Source: Cynocephalus volans | Taxonomy: Eukaryota; Chordata; Mammalia; Dermoptera; Cynocephalidae | DNA length: 64,000 nucleotides | Direction: 5' to 3' | Assembly (NCBI RefSeq): GCF_027409185.1 | Contig: NC_084471.1 | Span: 8,214,535 to 8,278,534, forward strand | Shown: piece by piece, positions 34,741-46,914 of the stretch | Position numbering within the stretch: the first letter of the stretch is position 1 | How the letters are laid out: each line of letters begins with the position of its first letter | Notes under the pieces: generated by a model | What the model saw: only the letters and a program-made list of their open reading frames with translations | Told to the model about the DNA's origin: nothing | Databases searched by the model: none | Translations under genes and position numbers: made by a program

Positions 34741-35299
34741 CCAGACCTCCAGACAGCTGCTGCTGGTTTTGAAGGCCCTTCATCTTCCAGCCTCTCCCTC
34801 CCCTTTTAATCTTCATCCTCTCCAACAGGAACCCCCCTCTCAATAGATGCACTGAGCTAATTCCAAGCCTTTACCAGCGCAGTAGCAAGTACCTGAATGT
34901 CTTTCCTCTACCCACCTCCATGGCACCCACCCTGGGGCCAGCATAAGTCCCAGATCCTCTCAGAAACTCCCTCTGATCTCACCCTCCCCTAGCTGCCAGC
35001 ACAGCCACCCCAGAATTTCTACTGCCTTTTCAGCTAATCCTTTCAAGCATTTGCAACCATTTATGTAAAAACCTAAATAAACACAACAAAAATCCCTAAC
35101 CCAAGAGTCTGTATCTGTGTACATACATAGCTCACGTATGAAAATGCACAGCGGGACTGTGAGTCCGCTCATGACACGGCTGACCCTGGGCAGAGGATCC
35201 TGAAGACAGGCTGTTACTTGAGATAGAAAATTAAGGAGGAGCCCATTGAAGAAAGGATTACATTTCATTATGGACATGTTACACTTCAGGCACCTTCTG

Positions 35300-36283
35300 A
35301 AACCTACAGGAAAAATTATCCAGGAGGCAGTTAGGAAAATGGCCCAGACGGATCAAAGACCTACACTTAAGAGCTAAAACTATAAAACTCTTAGAAGAAA
35401 ACATTGGAAAAAATCTTCATGACACTGGATTTGGCAACAATTTCATGGACTTGACAACAAAAGCACAGGCAACAAAAGAAAAAATAGGTACCTTAGACTT
35501 CATTAGAATTAAGAACTTTTGTGCATGAAAGGACACTGTCAAGAAAGTGATGACAACCTACCAAATGGGAGAAAATATGTGCAAATCATATATGTGATAA
35601 GAAATTAATATTCAGAACATATAAAGAACTCCCTAAAACCCAACAACAAAAAAACTAAACAACCCGATTCAAAAATGGGCAAAGGATTTGACATTTCTCC
35701 AGAGAAGATAAACAAATGGCTGACAGCACATGAAAAGGTGCTCAACGTCACTAGCCACTTGGGAAACGCAAGTCAAACCACAATGAGATGCTGCGTCACA
35801 CCTACTAGGAGTACTGTACTAGGAGGGCTAGAATCAAAAATGCACGAAACAGCAAGCATTGCTCGGGATGTGGAGAAACCTGCACCCTTGTGCACTGCTG
35901 GTGGGGGTGTAAGATGGTGCAGCCACTGTGGACAACGATTTGGCAGTTTCTCAAAAGGTTAAATATAGAACTACCATATGGCCCAGCAATCCCACTCCTA
36001 GGCATACATCCAAAAGAATTGAAAGCAGGGACACAAACAGACACTTGCACACCAACGTTCACATCAGCTTTATTCACAATAGCCAGAAGGTAGAAACAAC
36101 CTAGTCTTCCATGATGGATGAATAGAGAAACGTGGTACATCCATACTATGGAATATTATTCGGCCTTAAAAAGGAGAGAAATTCTGACACATGCTGCAAC
36201 ATGGATGGACCTTCAAAACATTATGGTAAGTGAAAGAAACCAGACACAGAAGGACAAACATTGTGTGATTCCAGTTACATTAG
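35300..36283 (+). repeat. L1 3' part, sense, left of LTR
   Basis: ORF2 C-terminal-like frames are readable, for example LPYGPAIPLLGIHPKELKAG and YIHTMEYYSALKRREILTHA, with frame breaks. The element continues after the LTR that interrupts it at 36284. Confidence 0.75.
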
Positions 36284-36670
36284 GTGCTGTAGATTGGACC
36301 TCCCTGAGGTTTAATCCCCACTGTAAGTGTTGAAGGTAGGAAGTCCTACTATGGTATTTGAAAGGTGGGGCCTTGAAGAGGTGATTAGATTGTAGGACCA
36401 GGCCATAGTGAATGGATTCGTAATGGTGGTCAGGGGCGTGGTTCTGAGGGCTTTAAAAGGAGAGTGAATGAGGAGGTTAGTCTCTCTGCTCCACCATTTT
36501 CTGTGATGTGAGATGCATGGGTCACTGTTGTCACCACCAAGGCCTTCACCAGCTGTGTTCCCTGGACTTTGGACTTCCCAGCCTCCAAAACAGCAAGCAA
36601 TAAATTTTATTTTCTAATAAATTACACAGTTCCAGGTATTTTGTTATAAGCAACAGAAATGGACTCATAC
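36284..36670 (+). repeat. MaLR-type LTR nested in L1
   Basis: Begins 'tgctgtagattggacctccc' and ends 'aatggactcatac'. Contains 'ggtggtcaggggcgtggttc' and 'ggactttggacttcccagcc', as in the copy at 17010-17426. L1 sequence resumes directly after it. Confidence 0.75.
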
Positions 36671-36955
36671 ATGAGGTATTTAGAATAGGCAAGTTCATGG
36701 AGACAGAAAGTAGATTAGAGGTTGCCAGTGGCTGGAGGGAGGAGGGATGGGGAGTTGCTGTTTGACCAGTGCAGAGTTTTCACCAGGGGTGATGCAAGTA
36801 CAGACAATGGTGCTGGTTACACAACCTTGCGAATGCATTAATGCCATTGAACTGCGCACTCACACATGGTTAAAATGGTAAACATTGTCATGCACGTACG
36901 TGCTGTGTCTGTATATATCATGTAATCTATATAATGAAAAAACAACTAAAAAATA
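36671..36955 (+). repeat. L1 3'UTR, right of LTR
   Basis: The 3' end of the interrupted L1: 'gaggttgccagtggctggag' through 'aaaatggtaaacattgtcat' and a degenerate A-rich tail. Confidence 0.65.
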
Positions 36956-36959
36956 AAAA

Positions 36960-37735
36960 AGAGGCCAACAGGCAAGCCGTGAAGGGCCTGGAAGACAGCA
37001 GCACTCATCCAACGATCCCTGGTCTCTGTCAGCACCACACCTGGGGGAATTAGGACAAAGATTGTGGCCTCAGAGCCACCTGTCATGGCGAGGGTCCCCC
37101 TGGCCTCCCTGGGGACTCCTGGCCCCTTCCAGCCGGGGCTCGTTTCTCCACCTGGGTGGGTGAGAACCGCCCCTGGCGTCCTCAGCCGGCCTCCACTCCC
37201 CATCTTGGGGTTCTGCGGGAACAGGGCGTGACCGCAGCCACCTGGCCACAGGGTGGTCGGGCCACACGGGCGGCGCAGGATGGTGGTGGGAACGATCAGC
37301 CTAACTGGCCTTGCAAAGCTCTCATCTCTGAGAAACTTCAAATGTTCATTCAGATGTTTAATCACCAGGAAGTAGCAAGTAACTAAGAATGAGGTCGTCA
37401 CTTGCTGAAAATAAATTGAGTGAGAAAAGAAACGCTAGAGGAGTGGGGAGGCCAGGGTGTTGCCAGCTTCACACCGTGGCTCGGTTCTCTGCCACGATCC
37501 CAAAGGGGGACACCAACTCGGCCTCACCTGGGAAGGAGGGGGACCCCGCAACCCATGCCTGGGCATTCCCTCGGGTCACTGTCCGCAGGGGACGGAGAGG
37601 TGAACCGTGGGGACCCTCCCCGGCCGTGACTGGTGCTACAGGCATCGACCCGGGTGGGAAAGTCAGGCTGCCCTCCCTCCTACGGGTCTGCGCCCAGTTA
37701 GCACCTTGACAGCGAGGCCTCTGGCCCTCCTGGTG
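36960..37735. other. unassigned GC-rich stretch
   Basis: No gene or repeat recognised. Short overlapping open frames occur on both strands with no family resemblance, as expected from high GC. Confidence 0.4.
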
Positions 37736-37779
37736 GAAACCGCAGGCGCCTCACCCGCCTCTGCGTCCTCCTTCTGACT

Positions 37780-37965
37780 TACCGTCCCCACGACACTTCC
37801 CAGCGCGCCCCCTGTCATGTGGCTTCTCTCCGCCGCTAGAACGCAGCCTCCACGTGCAAGGAGTTTGGTCTCTCTTGTTCACAGCTGTGTCCCCAGGACC
37901 AAGAACGGTGCCTGTCACATAGTAGGTGCTCAAAACGGGCTTGTTGAGTGAATAAGCAGGTGTTT
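37780..37965 (+). repeat. L2 3' end
   Basis: The hallmark 'gcctgtcacatagtaggtgc' is followed by 'ttgttgagtgaataagcag'. Confidence 0.6.
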
Positions 37966-38064
37966 ACCTCTGGGTGGGGCCCAGGAGGGGTGGGGAGGGT
38001 TTAAGGAACAGGTCCTGATCTATTGGTTTAGCTGCGTGACAGGGCCTTGGGTGTTACTGTTATT

Positions 38065-39680
38065 ATTATTAATATTAAAAAAATTTCAACATAGAAATAT
38101 GATATACCAACAAGATTTTTTTTGGAACTAAACTACTTGATTCTAAGGTTCACATGGAAAAATAAACAAGCAAGAACAGCAGGAAACTCTGAACAACAGC
38201 CAAAAGGGGACTGTCCTTTCGGATATGAAAGCACACTGCAGGGCCTCAGTAATTTAAACCAGGTGGTGCTGGTAAGTGACAGACAGCCAGACCCACAGAA
38301 AGACAGAAAGTCCAGAGACAGAACCAATACCAAAGGGCAGTCAGTGTATCTCGTGGGCAGCCCCTCAGTCAGTGGAGTAAAGACAGATTTTCTTTTTCAG
38401 CAGCTGGCCGGTACGGGGATTCGAATGCTTGACCCTGCTGTTACAAGGCGGCTTTCTAACCAACTGAGCTAACTGGCCAGCCCAAGACAGACTTTTTAAG
38501 AAATGGTGTTAGGCAACTGAGGAGCCTTCTGGAAAAAGATGAAGTCACATCCAAATCTCACCCTGTACACTAGATAAGTAGCCAATGAATGACATATTTA
38601 AATGCAAATATAACCCAAAGCAGACTGGAATAAAACATGAGCTTTTAACTATGACTCAAAAGCCATAAAAAAGACATATATGCAATTACATTTTAAAAAT
38701 TCGGCATTGCTGGCAGTATGGATCTGGCCATCACATCTTAGGCACAAGTGGTGACAATTTGCTCTGTACCCCATGAGTATTCATAACCAATAAAAAAATG
38801 GAAAAAAAAAATTTCTGCATTGCAAGGGAAAAACACCATCCTAAGCAAAGTCAACAGATAAATGACAACCTGGAGAACGGTATTTGCGATTCAATCTCCC
38901 CAACATACGTAGAGTTCCCCAAAATTGAGAAGAAGCCAATAACCTGATAGAAAGATGGGCGAGAGGACAGGAACATACAGTTCTCAGGAAAACACAGATG
39001 CACACGCACACAAACACAAGAGACCGATCCCTATAATAAAAAGAAAACAAGTGAAACCACATCGAGATATAATTTCTCACCTATCAAAGGGGCAAAATTC
39101 CAACCACGTGACAGCCAGGGACACAGACCTCTCAGGCAGCACAGAGGGGCTACGAAGGGACAGCCCTGGATGACTCAGGGCAATGCCTTTGAATCCCTGG
39201 CACCTTCAGCCTGGCCAGGGGAGAAATGAGGTGGCAGGTGGCTTTAATTTGCGTGAGTGCTCACCATCTGTGGGTCATGCACACTTCTGCAAGACCAGGG
39301 GACATGACAGCAAGGACTGGAAACATGTGGTGTCCCTCCACAGGGGACCGGTGACGTTAGCCCCGACATCCAGTGGGAGCACCGTGAAAAAGATGTGGAC
39401 CAGTGTCCATCGCGTGCTGGGAAGAGCAAAAAGCCAGGGCGCTGCAGAGCAGGCTCTAGGGCAGCGACCACTGTGCAGGGAAATAACGCACAGACTGCAC
39501 GTGTTTGCATTTGCCTGAGAAAACCCAGCAAGGATGTGAAATAGCTCCAAAGAGAGGTGAACTTGCGGGTGAGGTGAGGAGCAAGATGGACCAGGGAGAC
39601 ATGTACATCTTTTGATATTATTACATTACTGTGATTTTAAAACCTGTGATCTAGCACCTGCTTGCAAAAGTAATATTAAA
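38065..39680 (+). repeat. decayed L1 pieces with SINE insertion
   Basis: Sense L1-like blocks: 'ttctaaggttcacatggaaa' near 38140, then 'ggagaacggtatttgcgatt' and 'agaaaacaagtgaaaccaca' near 38870-39060. All are interrupted. Boundaries are loose. Confidence 0.45.
38393..38482 (-). repeat. CYN-like monomeric SINE, antisense
   Basis: Runs from 'cagctggccggtacggggat' to 'gagctaactggccagcc'. The target duplication is near aagacaga(t/c)tttt on both sides. Confidence 0.85.
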
Positions 39681-39960
39681 TTAAAAACCAAGACCAAATG
39701 ACAACTAGGTTGTCACCCTGGCCTGCCCCTCTGGAAACTCCATCAACCCCATAGGGATGTTTGGGGGGGGTGGGGGGGAGGGGAAAGCATTACGCCTCCC
39801 TGCTGCAAAACCACTATTTGAATATAGATATGGCTCTCTGAGAAAGAAACAAATTATGGAAGCAGTAAGGAAAGCTATTTTCTGTGATTATTAGGTTCTT
39901 CCCTCTAATTAGACTATGGAACTTTTAGATGATAAATGTCATGTTTAATTGTCAATGGAG

Positions 39961-40070
39961 GGTTGGCTGGTTAGCTCCCTTGGTTAGAGCTTGGTACTGA
40001 TAACATCAAGGTCAAGGGTTCGGATTCCCATACCAGCCAGCCATCAAAAAAAAAAAAAAAAAGAAAAAAA
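39961..40070 (+). repeat. CYN-like monomeric SINE
   Basis: Runs from 'ggttggctggttagctccct' to 'cccataccagccagccatc' with an A-rich tail. The target duplication aattgt(c/t)(a/g)atggagg is at about 39947-39961 and 40071-40085. Confidence 0.85.
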
Positions 40071-40199
40071 AATTGTTGATGGAGGTTCTTAGGCAGGCAT
40101 GTGCAACTCAGAATATTTAGAAGGACCATGTACTTAGATTTTCTGCTTGCTGCATTCTTAGATCATCTCAGCCTAATGAAACCAAGGCAGAGGCCTCCT

Positions 40200-40720
40200 G
40201 GCTGCCCTCGGCCCTCACTGTGGCCTCCCTGCACAGATGACCAGCCCTCGCTGCCTGTGCAGGACCGGGGCCCTCACAGCTCGCTGCCCCCCTCCTTCCT
40301 CTAGGTCTGGGCTCCAGCTGCTCAGAAGATGTGAACAGAATTTAATAAGAGGGTTATCTTGGGGATGGGGTGTCCTGCAAGATACCTGGGGACCCCCATC
40401 ACGCTGTTTTCTCTGCTTCAAGGCCGTGGCTTCTTTTCCCCTTGACCAAGTCCTCCCGCCTTTCCAAGATTCAACTCTACTGGACACCTCCTGGGCAGCA
40501 CCTGGTGGGACCAGCGCTGGGCTCCCTGGGCCACCTGCGTGTTTGGTCTTTATTTGCCTCTCTGTCTGCTTCCCCTACTAGACAGTGACCTTTTGGGGGG
40601 CAGGAACTGCGTCTTCCTCCTCTCTGTAGTTCTCAGACCCAGAGGCTGGTGCAGGGGACTTTTCTCAACTAGATTCAGGGTCATGGACACAAGTGCTGGC
40701 AGAGGCTTTGCGCTGACTTA
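40200..40720 (+). repeat. L2-like fragment
   Basis: Shows the order of an L2 3' region, including 'tttatttgcctctctgtctg' and 'cttcccctactagacagtga' with a downstream G-rich block. Decayed. Confidence 0.4.
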
Positions 40721-40750
40721 CCTTATTTAGTTCCCGCACCAACCACAGGG

Positions 40751-40862
40751 ACCAGTGAGCTCAGCTGGTTAGAGCCTGGAGTTATGACACCAAGGTCAAT
40801 GGTTTGGATCCCCATGCAGGCCAGCTTCCAAAACCAACCAACCAACCAACCAACAAACAAAA
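40751..40862 (+). repeat. CYN-like monomeric SINE with (CAAC)n tail
   Basis: Runs from 'accagtgagctcagctggtt' to 'ccatgcaggccagcttcc', then (CCAA)n. The target duplication aaccacagg(g/a) flanks it. Confidence 0.8.
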
Positions 40863-41059
40863 AACCACAGGAAGGCAGATGAGGGGAGGCTGGACTGGGC
40901 TGGGGGGTGTGGACTCTGCACCAGCTGGGCTGTGACTTCGCACGCCAGCCTGGCCAGCAAGAGACACCCCCCCCGCCAAGGAATCAACATCCCTGAAAAG
41001 TTGCCTAAATTGTACATTTTATAGAAAAATAGTTTTCAGTGAAGGAGAAACTATCAGAG

Positions 41060-41540
41060 CCCTAAACTCCCACCTCCCCTGCCACAGCCAGTTATTAGAG
41101 ACCAAGTCACTTTCCATCCCCTGCATGGGTTCAGGCCACCTCCCTTCTCTCCTCCCAACCAAACTCCTGGCTTCAGCCCCACTCGGTCTCCCGCTGCCCT
41201 TGCCTACAGCAGCCAGGTGACTGTTCCCGAACTAGACTGTGCCATGTCTCCCTCATGCTCACAAGCCTTCAGCGGCCCCTGCTCCTCCAGCACAGAGTGC
41301 ACGTTCCTCAGCACAGCCCGCGAGGTCCTCCCCGCTGGCCCCTCAAAGCCCCTGTTTAGGCCGCCGCCTCCTCCCCACCTCCCTGTCACCCCTTCCCTGT
41401 CCTCCTCTGTGAGCCCGCACGGCCTGGTGACACCCACTTAGCACCCTGGGAAGCCGCCCTGGCCCTCCTGTGCCCCCCTGGCCCGGGCACAGCGTGCTCG
41501 GGGAACAAGAGAAAGTGATTGCAAAGTAGACATTCATCTT
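41060..41540 (+). repeat. L2-like fragment
   Basis: C/T-rich L2-type sequence ('catgctcacaagccttcagc', 'cctccccacctccctgtcac'). Decayed and non-coding. Confidence 0.4.
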
Positions 41541-41645
41541 CTAAGTTATTTCTTTTCTAGAGACTGTACCTTCCTCCTTTTCCAAAATTGGGATACTTGC
41601 CCCCGAGGCTGAGAGCTTCCAGAAGAAAGATGAAGACGCTCCTCG

Positions 41646-41760
41646 GACTCAAGGGCACAGCCAGCCGGCCACCAGATGGTCCCCTCACTACACCCAGTGG
41701 GGAAAAAATCCATCTCAAAATATTCTTGGAGTTTTCCCTAAGGAATGAGCAGTTTCCAGG
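41646..41760 (+). repeat. inverted repeat, left arm
   Basis: The complement of 49023-49139 aligns over its full length with about 14 mismatches and one single-base gap by eye. A central block including 'cctcactacacccagtgggg' and 'aaaaaatccatctcaaaa' is nearly perfect. The full-length L1 lies between the arms. Confidence 0.75.
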
Positions 41761-42469
41761 GGTCCCCAGCAGGAGGACTTTGTCCTCATATGTCCTGGTG
41801 ACCCCTTAAAAACCTTCAACCAATAGCAACGAGGAAGCCAAAAGCCCGCCGGACAGCACCTGGCTATGCCCTCACCCGTGGCCTCAGTTTCTTTTACGTC
41901 AACACGTCCAGCCGAACTAGGAAAACGTTTCAACCTGCTCCGTCCTCTTCCCGCTGCTGGGACTTCCCAGGGTCACAGACTCCAGTGCCAGCAGAGGCCC
42001 CACAGAGTGGGCACCATGCCTCGGTGGGCAGTGGACTCTCTGTCCAGCCGATTGCTGCCTCTAGGGAATGCAGAATGTGTTTCCAGATCTTCCAGTTTTT
42101 TCAAAAGAAACTGGAAATCTCCATTTTTACATAAAAGCTTTCTGTTTTAAATATGGGTAACCTATCTGAAAGTCTCCCCATGCCAAAAGCTTAAACTGTA
42201 CAAGTCAAACGAATCACACCTGCAACGTGGATGAGCCGAGCTTGTGACGGGGATTTGAGCACCCCAAGCTCGGGGAAGGGATCAGGGGCCAGATATCGAC
42301 ACGGGAGTGTCCTTTTGCCCTTAGGGAACCCCACGTAGAGCTGGACGACCCCTCCTTCATTCAGAACACCACAGGCTTGTTTCTAGAAAGCCGGTACTGC
42401 GACGTGGGCTGGGATGCTTGAACTTCGGTAAGAGCGTGGATGAGAAAAAGACCTGACCTCACCTGCTCT

Positions 42470-42629
42470 CTCCCCTGCCCTGGCACCCTCACGCTCAGGC
42501 CTCAAGGCCTTTCCTGGCAGCTCCCTTCCCTTGATCACCTTCCTCCTTGATGCCATGTGACAGCTCCCTCACCTGCACGACTCTGCTCAAAAGTCACCTC
42601 CATGAGGCCAACCCAGACCATTCTGTTTA
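42470..42629 (+). repeat. L2 fragment interrupted by the L1
   Basis: The L2-like phrase 'gctcaaaagtcacctccatg' and 'aggccaacccagaccattct' runs up to the left L1 target duplication. The continuation would be right of 48930. Confidence 0.5.
42611..42629. repeat. L1 target-site duplication, left copy
   Basis: acccagaccattctgttta is repeated exactly at 48931-48949. Confidence 0.9.
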
Positions 42630-42633
42630 TTTT

Positions 42634-42664
<31 letters not shown>

Positions 42665-42826
42665 TTTTATTTTGTTGATATACAATGTGGTTGATTATTG
42701 TGGCCCTTTACTGAAACCTCCCTCCCTCCTCCCTCTCCCCCCTCCCACCCAACAATGTCCTTTCTGTTTGCTTGTCATATCAACTTCAAGGAACTGTAGT
42801 TGTTATGTCTTCTCCTCACCCACCCG

Positions 42827-42872
<46 letters not shown>

Positions 42873-42899
42873 TGTGTGTGTGAATTTATATATTAATTT

Positions 42900-45800
42900 T
42901 TAGCTCCCACCAATAAGTGAGAACATGTGGTATTTCTCTTTCTGTGCCTGACTCGTTTCACTTAATATAATTCTCTCAAGGTCCATCCATGTTGCTGCAA
43001 ATGGCAGTATTTCATTCGTTTTTATAGCTGAGTAGTATTCCATTGTGTAGATGTACCACATTTTCCATATCCACTCATCCGATGATGGACATTTGGGCTG
43101 GTTCCAACTCTTGGCTATTGTAAAGAGTGCTGTGATGAACATTGGGGAACAGGTATACCTTCGACTTGATGATTTCCATTCCTCTGGGTATATTCCCAGC
43201 AGTGGGAGAGCTGGGTCATATGGCGGATCTATCTGCAATTGTTTGAGGAACCTTCATACCATTTTCCATAGAGGCTGCACCATTTTGCAGTCCCACCAAC
43301 AATGTATGAGAGTTCCTATTTCTCCGCAACCTCACCAGCATTTATCGTTCAGAGTCTTTTGGGTTTTAGCCATCCTAACTGGGGTGAGATGGTATCTCAG
43401 TGTAGTTTTGATTTTCATTTCCCGGATGCTGAGTGATGTTGAGCATTTTTTCATATGTCTGTTGGCCATTTGTATATCTTCCTTAGAGAATTGACTACTT
43501 AGCTCTTTTGCCCATTTTTTAATTGGGTTGCTTGTTTTTTTCTTGTAAAGTTGTTTTAGTTCCTTGTATATTCTGGATATTAATCCTTTGTCAGATGTAT
43601 ATTTTGCAAATATTTTCTCCCACTCTGTTGGTTGTCTTTTAGCTCTGTTAATTGTTTCTTTTGCTGTGCAGAAGCTCTTTAGTTTGATATAATCCCATTT
43701 GTTTATTCTTGCTTTGGTTGCCCATGCTTTTGGGGTCATATTCATGAAGTCTGTGTCCAGTCCTATTTCCTGAAGTGTCTCTCCTACGTTTTCTTTAAGA
43801 AGTTTTATTGTTTCAGGGTGTATATTTAATTCTTTAATCCATTTTGAGTTGAGTTTAGTGTATGGTGAAAGGTATGGGTCTAGTTTCATTCTCCTACATA
43901 TTGATATCCAGTTATCCCAGCACCATTTGCTAAAGAGGCAGTCTCTTCCCCAGTGTATAGGCTTGGAGCATTTGTCAAAGATCAGATGGCTATAGGTGTG
44001 TGGGTTGATTTCTGGATTCTCTATTCTATTCCATTGATCAGTGTGTCTGCTTTTATGCCAGTACCATACTGTTTTGGTTATTATAGCTTTGTAGTATAGT
44101 TTAAAGTCGGGTAGTGTTATGGCTCCAGCTTTATTTTTTTTGCTCAGCGTTGCTTTGGCTATGCATGGTCTTTTGTTATTCCATATAAATGTCTAGATAG
44201 TTCTTTCCATTTCTGAGAAAAATGTCATTGGAATTTTGATGGGGATTGCATTGAATTTGTATATCACTTTGGGTAGTATGGACATTTTCACTATGTTGAT
44301 TCTTCCAATCCAAGAGCATGGGATATCTTTCCATCTTGTATCCTCTCTAATTTCTCTCAGGAGTGGTTTGTAGTTCTCATTATAGAGATTTTTCACAACC
44401 TTGGTTGACTCAATTCCTAAGTCTTTTATTTTTTTCTTGGCTATTGTAAATGGGCAGGCTTTCTTGATTTCTCTTTCTGCATGTTCACTATTGGAGAATA
44501 GAAATGCTACTGATTTTTGTGTGTTGATTTTGTATCCTGCTACTGTGCTGAAATCATTTATCACCTCCAAGAGTTTTTTTGTAGGGGCTTTAGGCTGTTC
44601 GATATATATGATCATGTCATCTGCATACAGGGACAGTTTGACTTCATCTTTTCCAATCTGGATGCCCTTTATTTCCTTCTCTTCTCTGATTGCTCTGGCT
44701 AGTACTTCCAACACTATGTTGAATAGGAGTGATGAGAGTGGGCATCCTTGTCTGGTTCCTGTTCTTAAAGGAAAAGCTTTCAGCTTTTCCCCATTCAGGA
44801 TGATACTGGCAGTGGGTTTATCATATATGTCTTTAATTATGTTGAGATACTTTCCATCTATACCTAACTTATAGAGGGTCTTTGTCATGAATGAGTGTTG
44901 AATTTTATCAAATGCTTTTTCAGCATCTATGGAGATGATCATATGGTCCTTGTGTTTGATTTTATTAATATGGTGTATCACATTTATTGATTTGTGTATG
45001 TTGAACCAACCTTGCATCCCTGCGATGAATCCCACTTGATCGTGGTGAATAATTTTACGTATGTGTTGCTGTATTCTGTTTGCTAGTATTTTAGTGAGGA
45101 TTTTTGCATCTATATTCATCAAGGATATCGGCCTATAGTTTTCTTTTTTGGTTATATCTTTACCTGGTTTTGGTATCAGGATGATGTTTGCTTCATAGAA
45201 TGAGTTTGGGAGATTTGCGTCCGTTTCAATCTTTTGGAATAGTTTGTAAAGAATCGGTGTCAATTCCTCTTTGAATGTTTGGTAAAATTCTGCTGTGAAT
45301 CCATCTGGTCCTGGGCTTTTCTTTGTTGGGAGCTTTCTGATAACAGCTTCAATCTCCTTTATTGTTATTAGTCTGTTCAGATTTTCTATGTCTTCATGGC
45401 TCAGTTTTGGGAGCTTGTGTGTATCCAGAAATTTATCCATTTCCTCCAGATTTTCAAATTTGTTGGTGTATAGTTGTTTATAGTAGTCTCGAATGATTTC
45501 TTGAATTTCAGATGAATCAGTTGTAATATCACCTTTTTCATTTGTAATTTTTCTTGTTTGAATCTTTGCTCTTCTTTTTTTTGTTAGCCATGCTAATGAT
45601 TTGTCAATTTTATTTATCTTTTCAAAAAACCAACTTTTTGATTCATTGATCTTTTGTATTGTTTTTTGGGTTTCAATTTCATTAAGTTCTGCTCTGATCT
45701 TTATGATTTCTTTCCGTCTGCTAACTTTAGGTTTGGATTGTTCTTGTTTTTCTAGTTCTTTAAGGTGAAGTGTTAGGTTGTTCACTTGCCATATTTCCAT

Positions 45801-46724
45801 TCTTCTGAAGTGAGCATTTAACACAATAAATTTCCCCCTTAATACTGCTTTTGCAGTGTCCCATAGGTTTTGGTATGATGTATCATTATTTTCATTAGTT
45901 TCAATAAATTTTTTTATTTCCTGCTTGATTTCTTCTTGGACCCATAAGTCATGAAGTAGAATGCTGTTTAATTTCCATGTGTTTGTATAGTTTCCAGAAT
46001 TTCGTTTGTTATTGATTTCTAGTTTTAATCCATTGTGGTCTGAGAAAATACATGGGATAATTCCAGTTTTTTTGAATTTGTTGAGACTTGATTTGTGACC
46101 TAGTATGTGATCTATCCTGGAGAATGATCCTTGTGCTGATGAGAAGAATGAATATTCTGAGGTTGTTGGATGGAATGTTCTGTAGATATCTGCCATGTCC
46201 AATTGGTCTAGAGTATTGTTTAGATCTTGTGTTTCTCTGCTGATTATTTGCCTAGATGATCTGTCCAATATTGACAGTGGGGTGTTCAGGTCCCCTGCTA
46301 TTATGGTATTAGTGTCTATTTCCTTCTTTAGGTCTAATAGAGTTTGTTTTATAAATCTGGCTGCTCCAACATTGGGTGCGTACATATCTATGATTATTAT
46401 GTCTTCTTGATGGATCAGTCCTTTTATCATTATGTAGTGTCCCTCATTGTCTCTTTTTATGGTTTTTAGTTTAAAGTCTACTTTGTCAGATATAAGAATA
46501 GCTACTCCAGCTCGTTTTCCTTTTCTGTTTGCATGGTAAATCTTTTTCCATCCTTTCACTCTTAGTCTATGTGAGTCTTTATGGGTGAGGTGGGTCTCTT
46601 GAAGGCAGCATATAGTTGGGTCCTCCCTTTTAATCCAGGCAGCCACTCTGTGTCTCTTGATTGGGGAATTTAAGCCTTTTACATTAAGAGTTGTTATTGA
46701 ACAGTGCTGATTTATTCCTAGCAT
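42900..46724 (-). pseudogene. L1 ORF2p (endonuclease-reverse transcriptase), three internal stops
   Basis: A single uninterrupted frame of 1275 codons including the terminator, the standard ORF2 length, with no frameshift. Internal stops are a TAG at 44195-44193 (codon 844), a TGA at 43334-43332 (codon 1131) and a TGA at 43256-43254 (codon 1157). The first 843 codons are open. Endonuclease residues N14, E43, Y115, D145, N147, D205, D229 and H230 are all present at the positions known for human L1. The RT carries the LIPKPGKD and NYRPISLMN motifs, AEKAFDKI and the catalytic YADD. The C-terminal region includes YTMEYYSAIK and ends SLIGGS. A truncated product would have endonuclease and RT but lack the cysteine-rich C-terminus. 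Confidence 0.93.
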
Positions 46725-46914
46725 TTTATTGATTACTGTTTGGTTGTCTTAGGTGTCTTTTGTTCCTTGCTTTCTGATTTACTGTTTGTTTTCTGTGTTT
46801 GTTGGTTCCTTAGGTTGTAGATAGCCTTTTTGTTTGTTTGTTTTCTCTTCATGAATGCCATTTTTATTATACTAGTGGGTTTTGATTTTTCTTGGGTTTT
46901 TATGGCAGTGGTAG

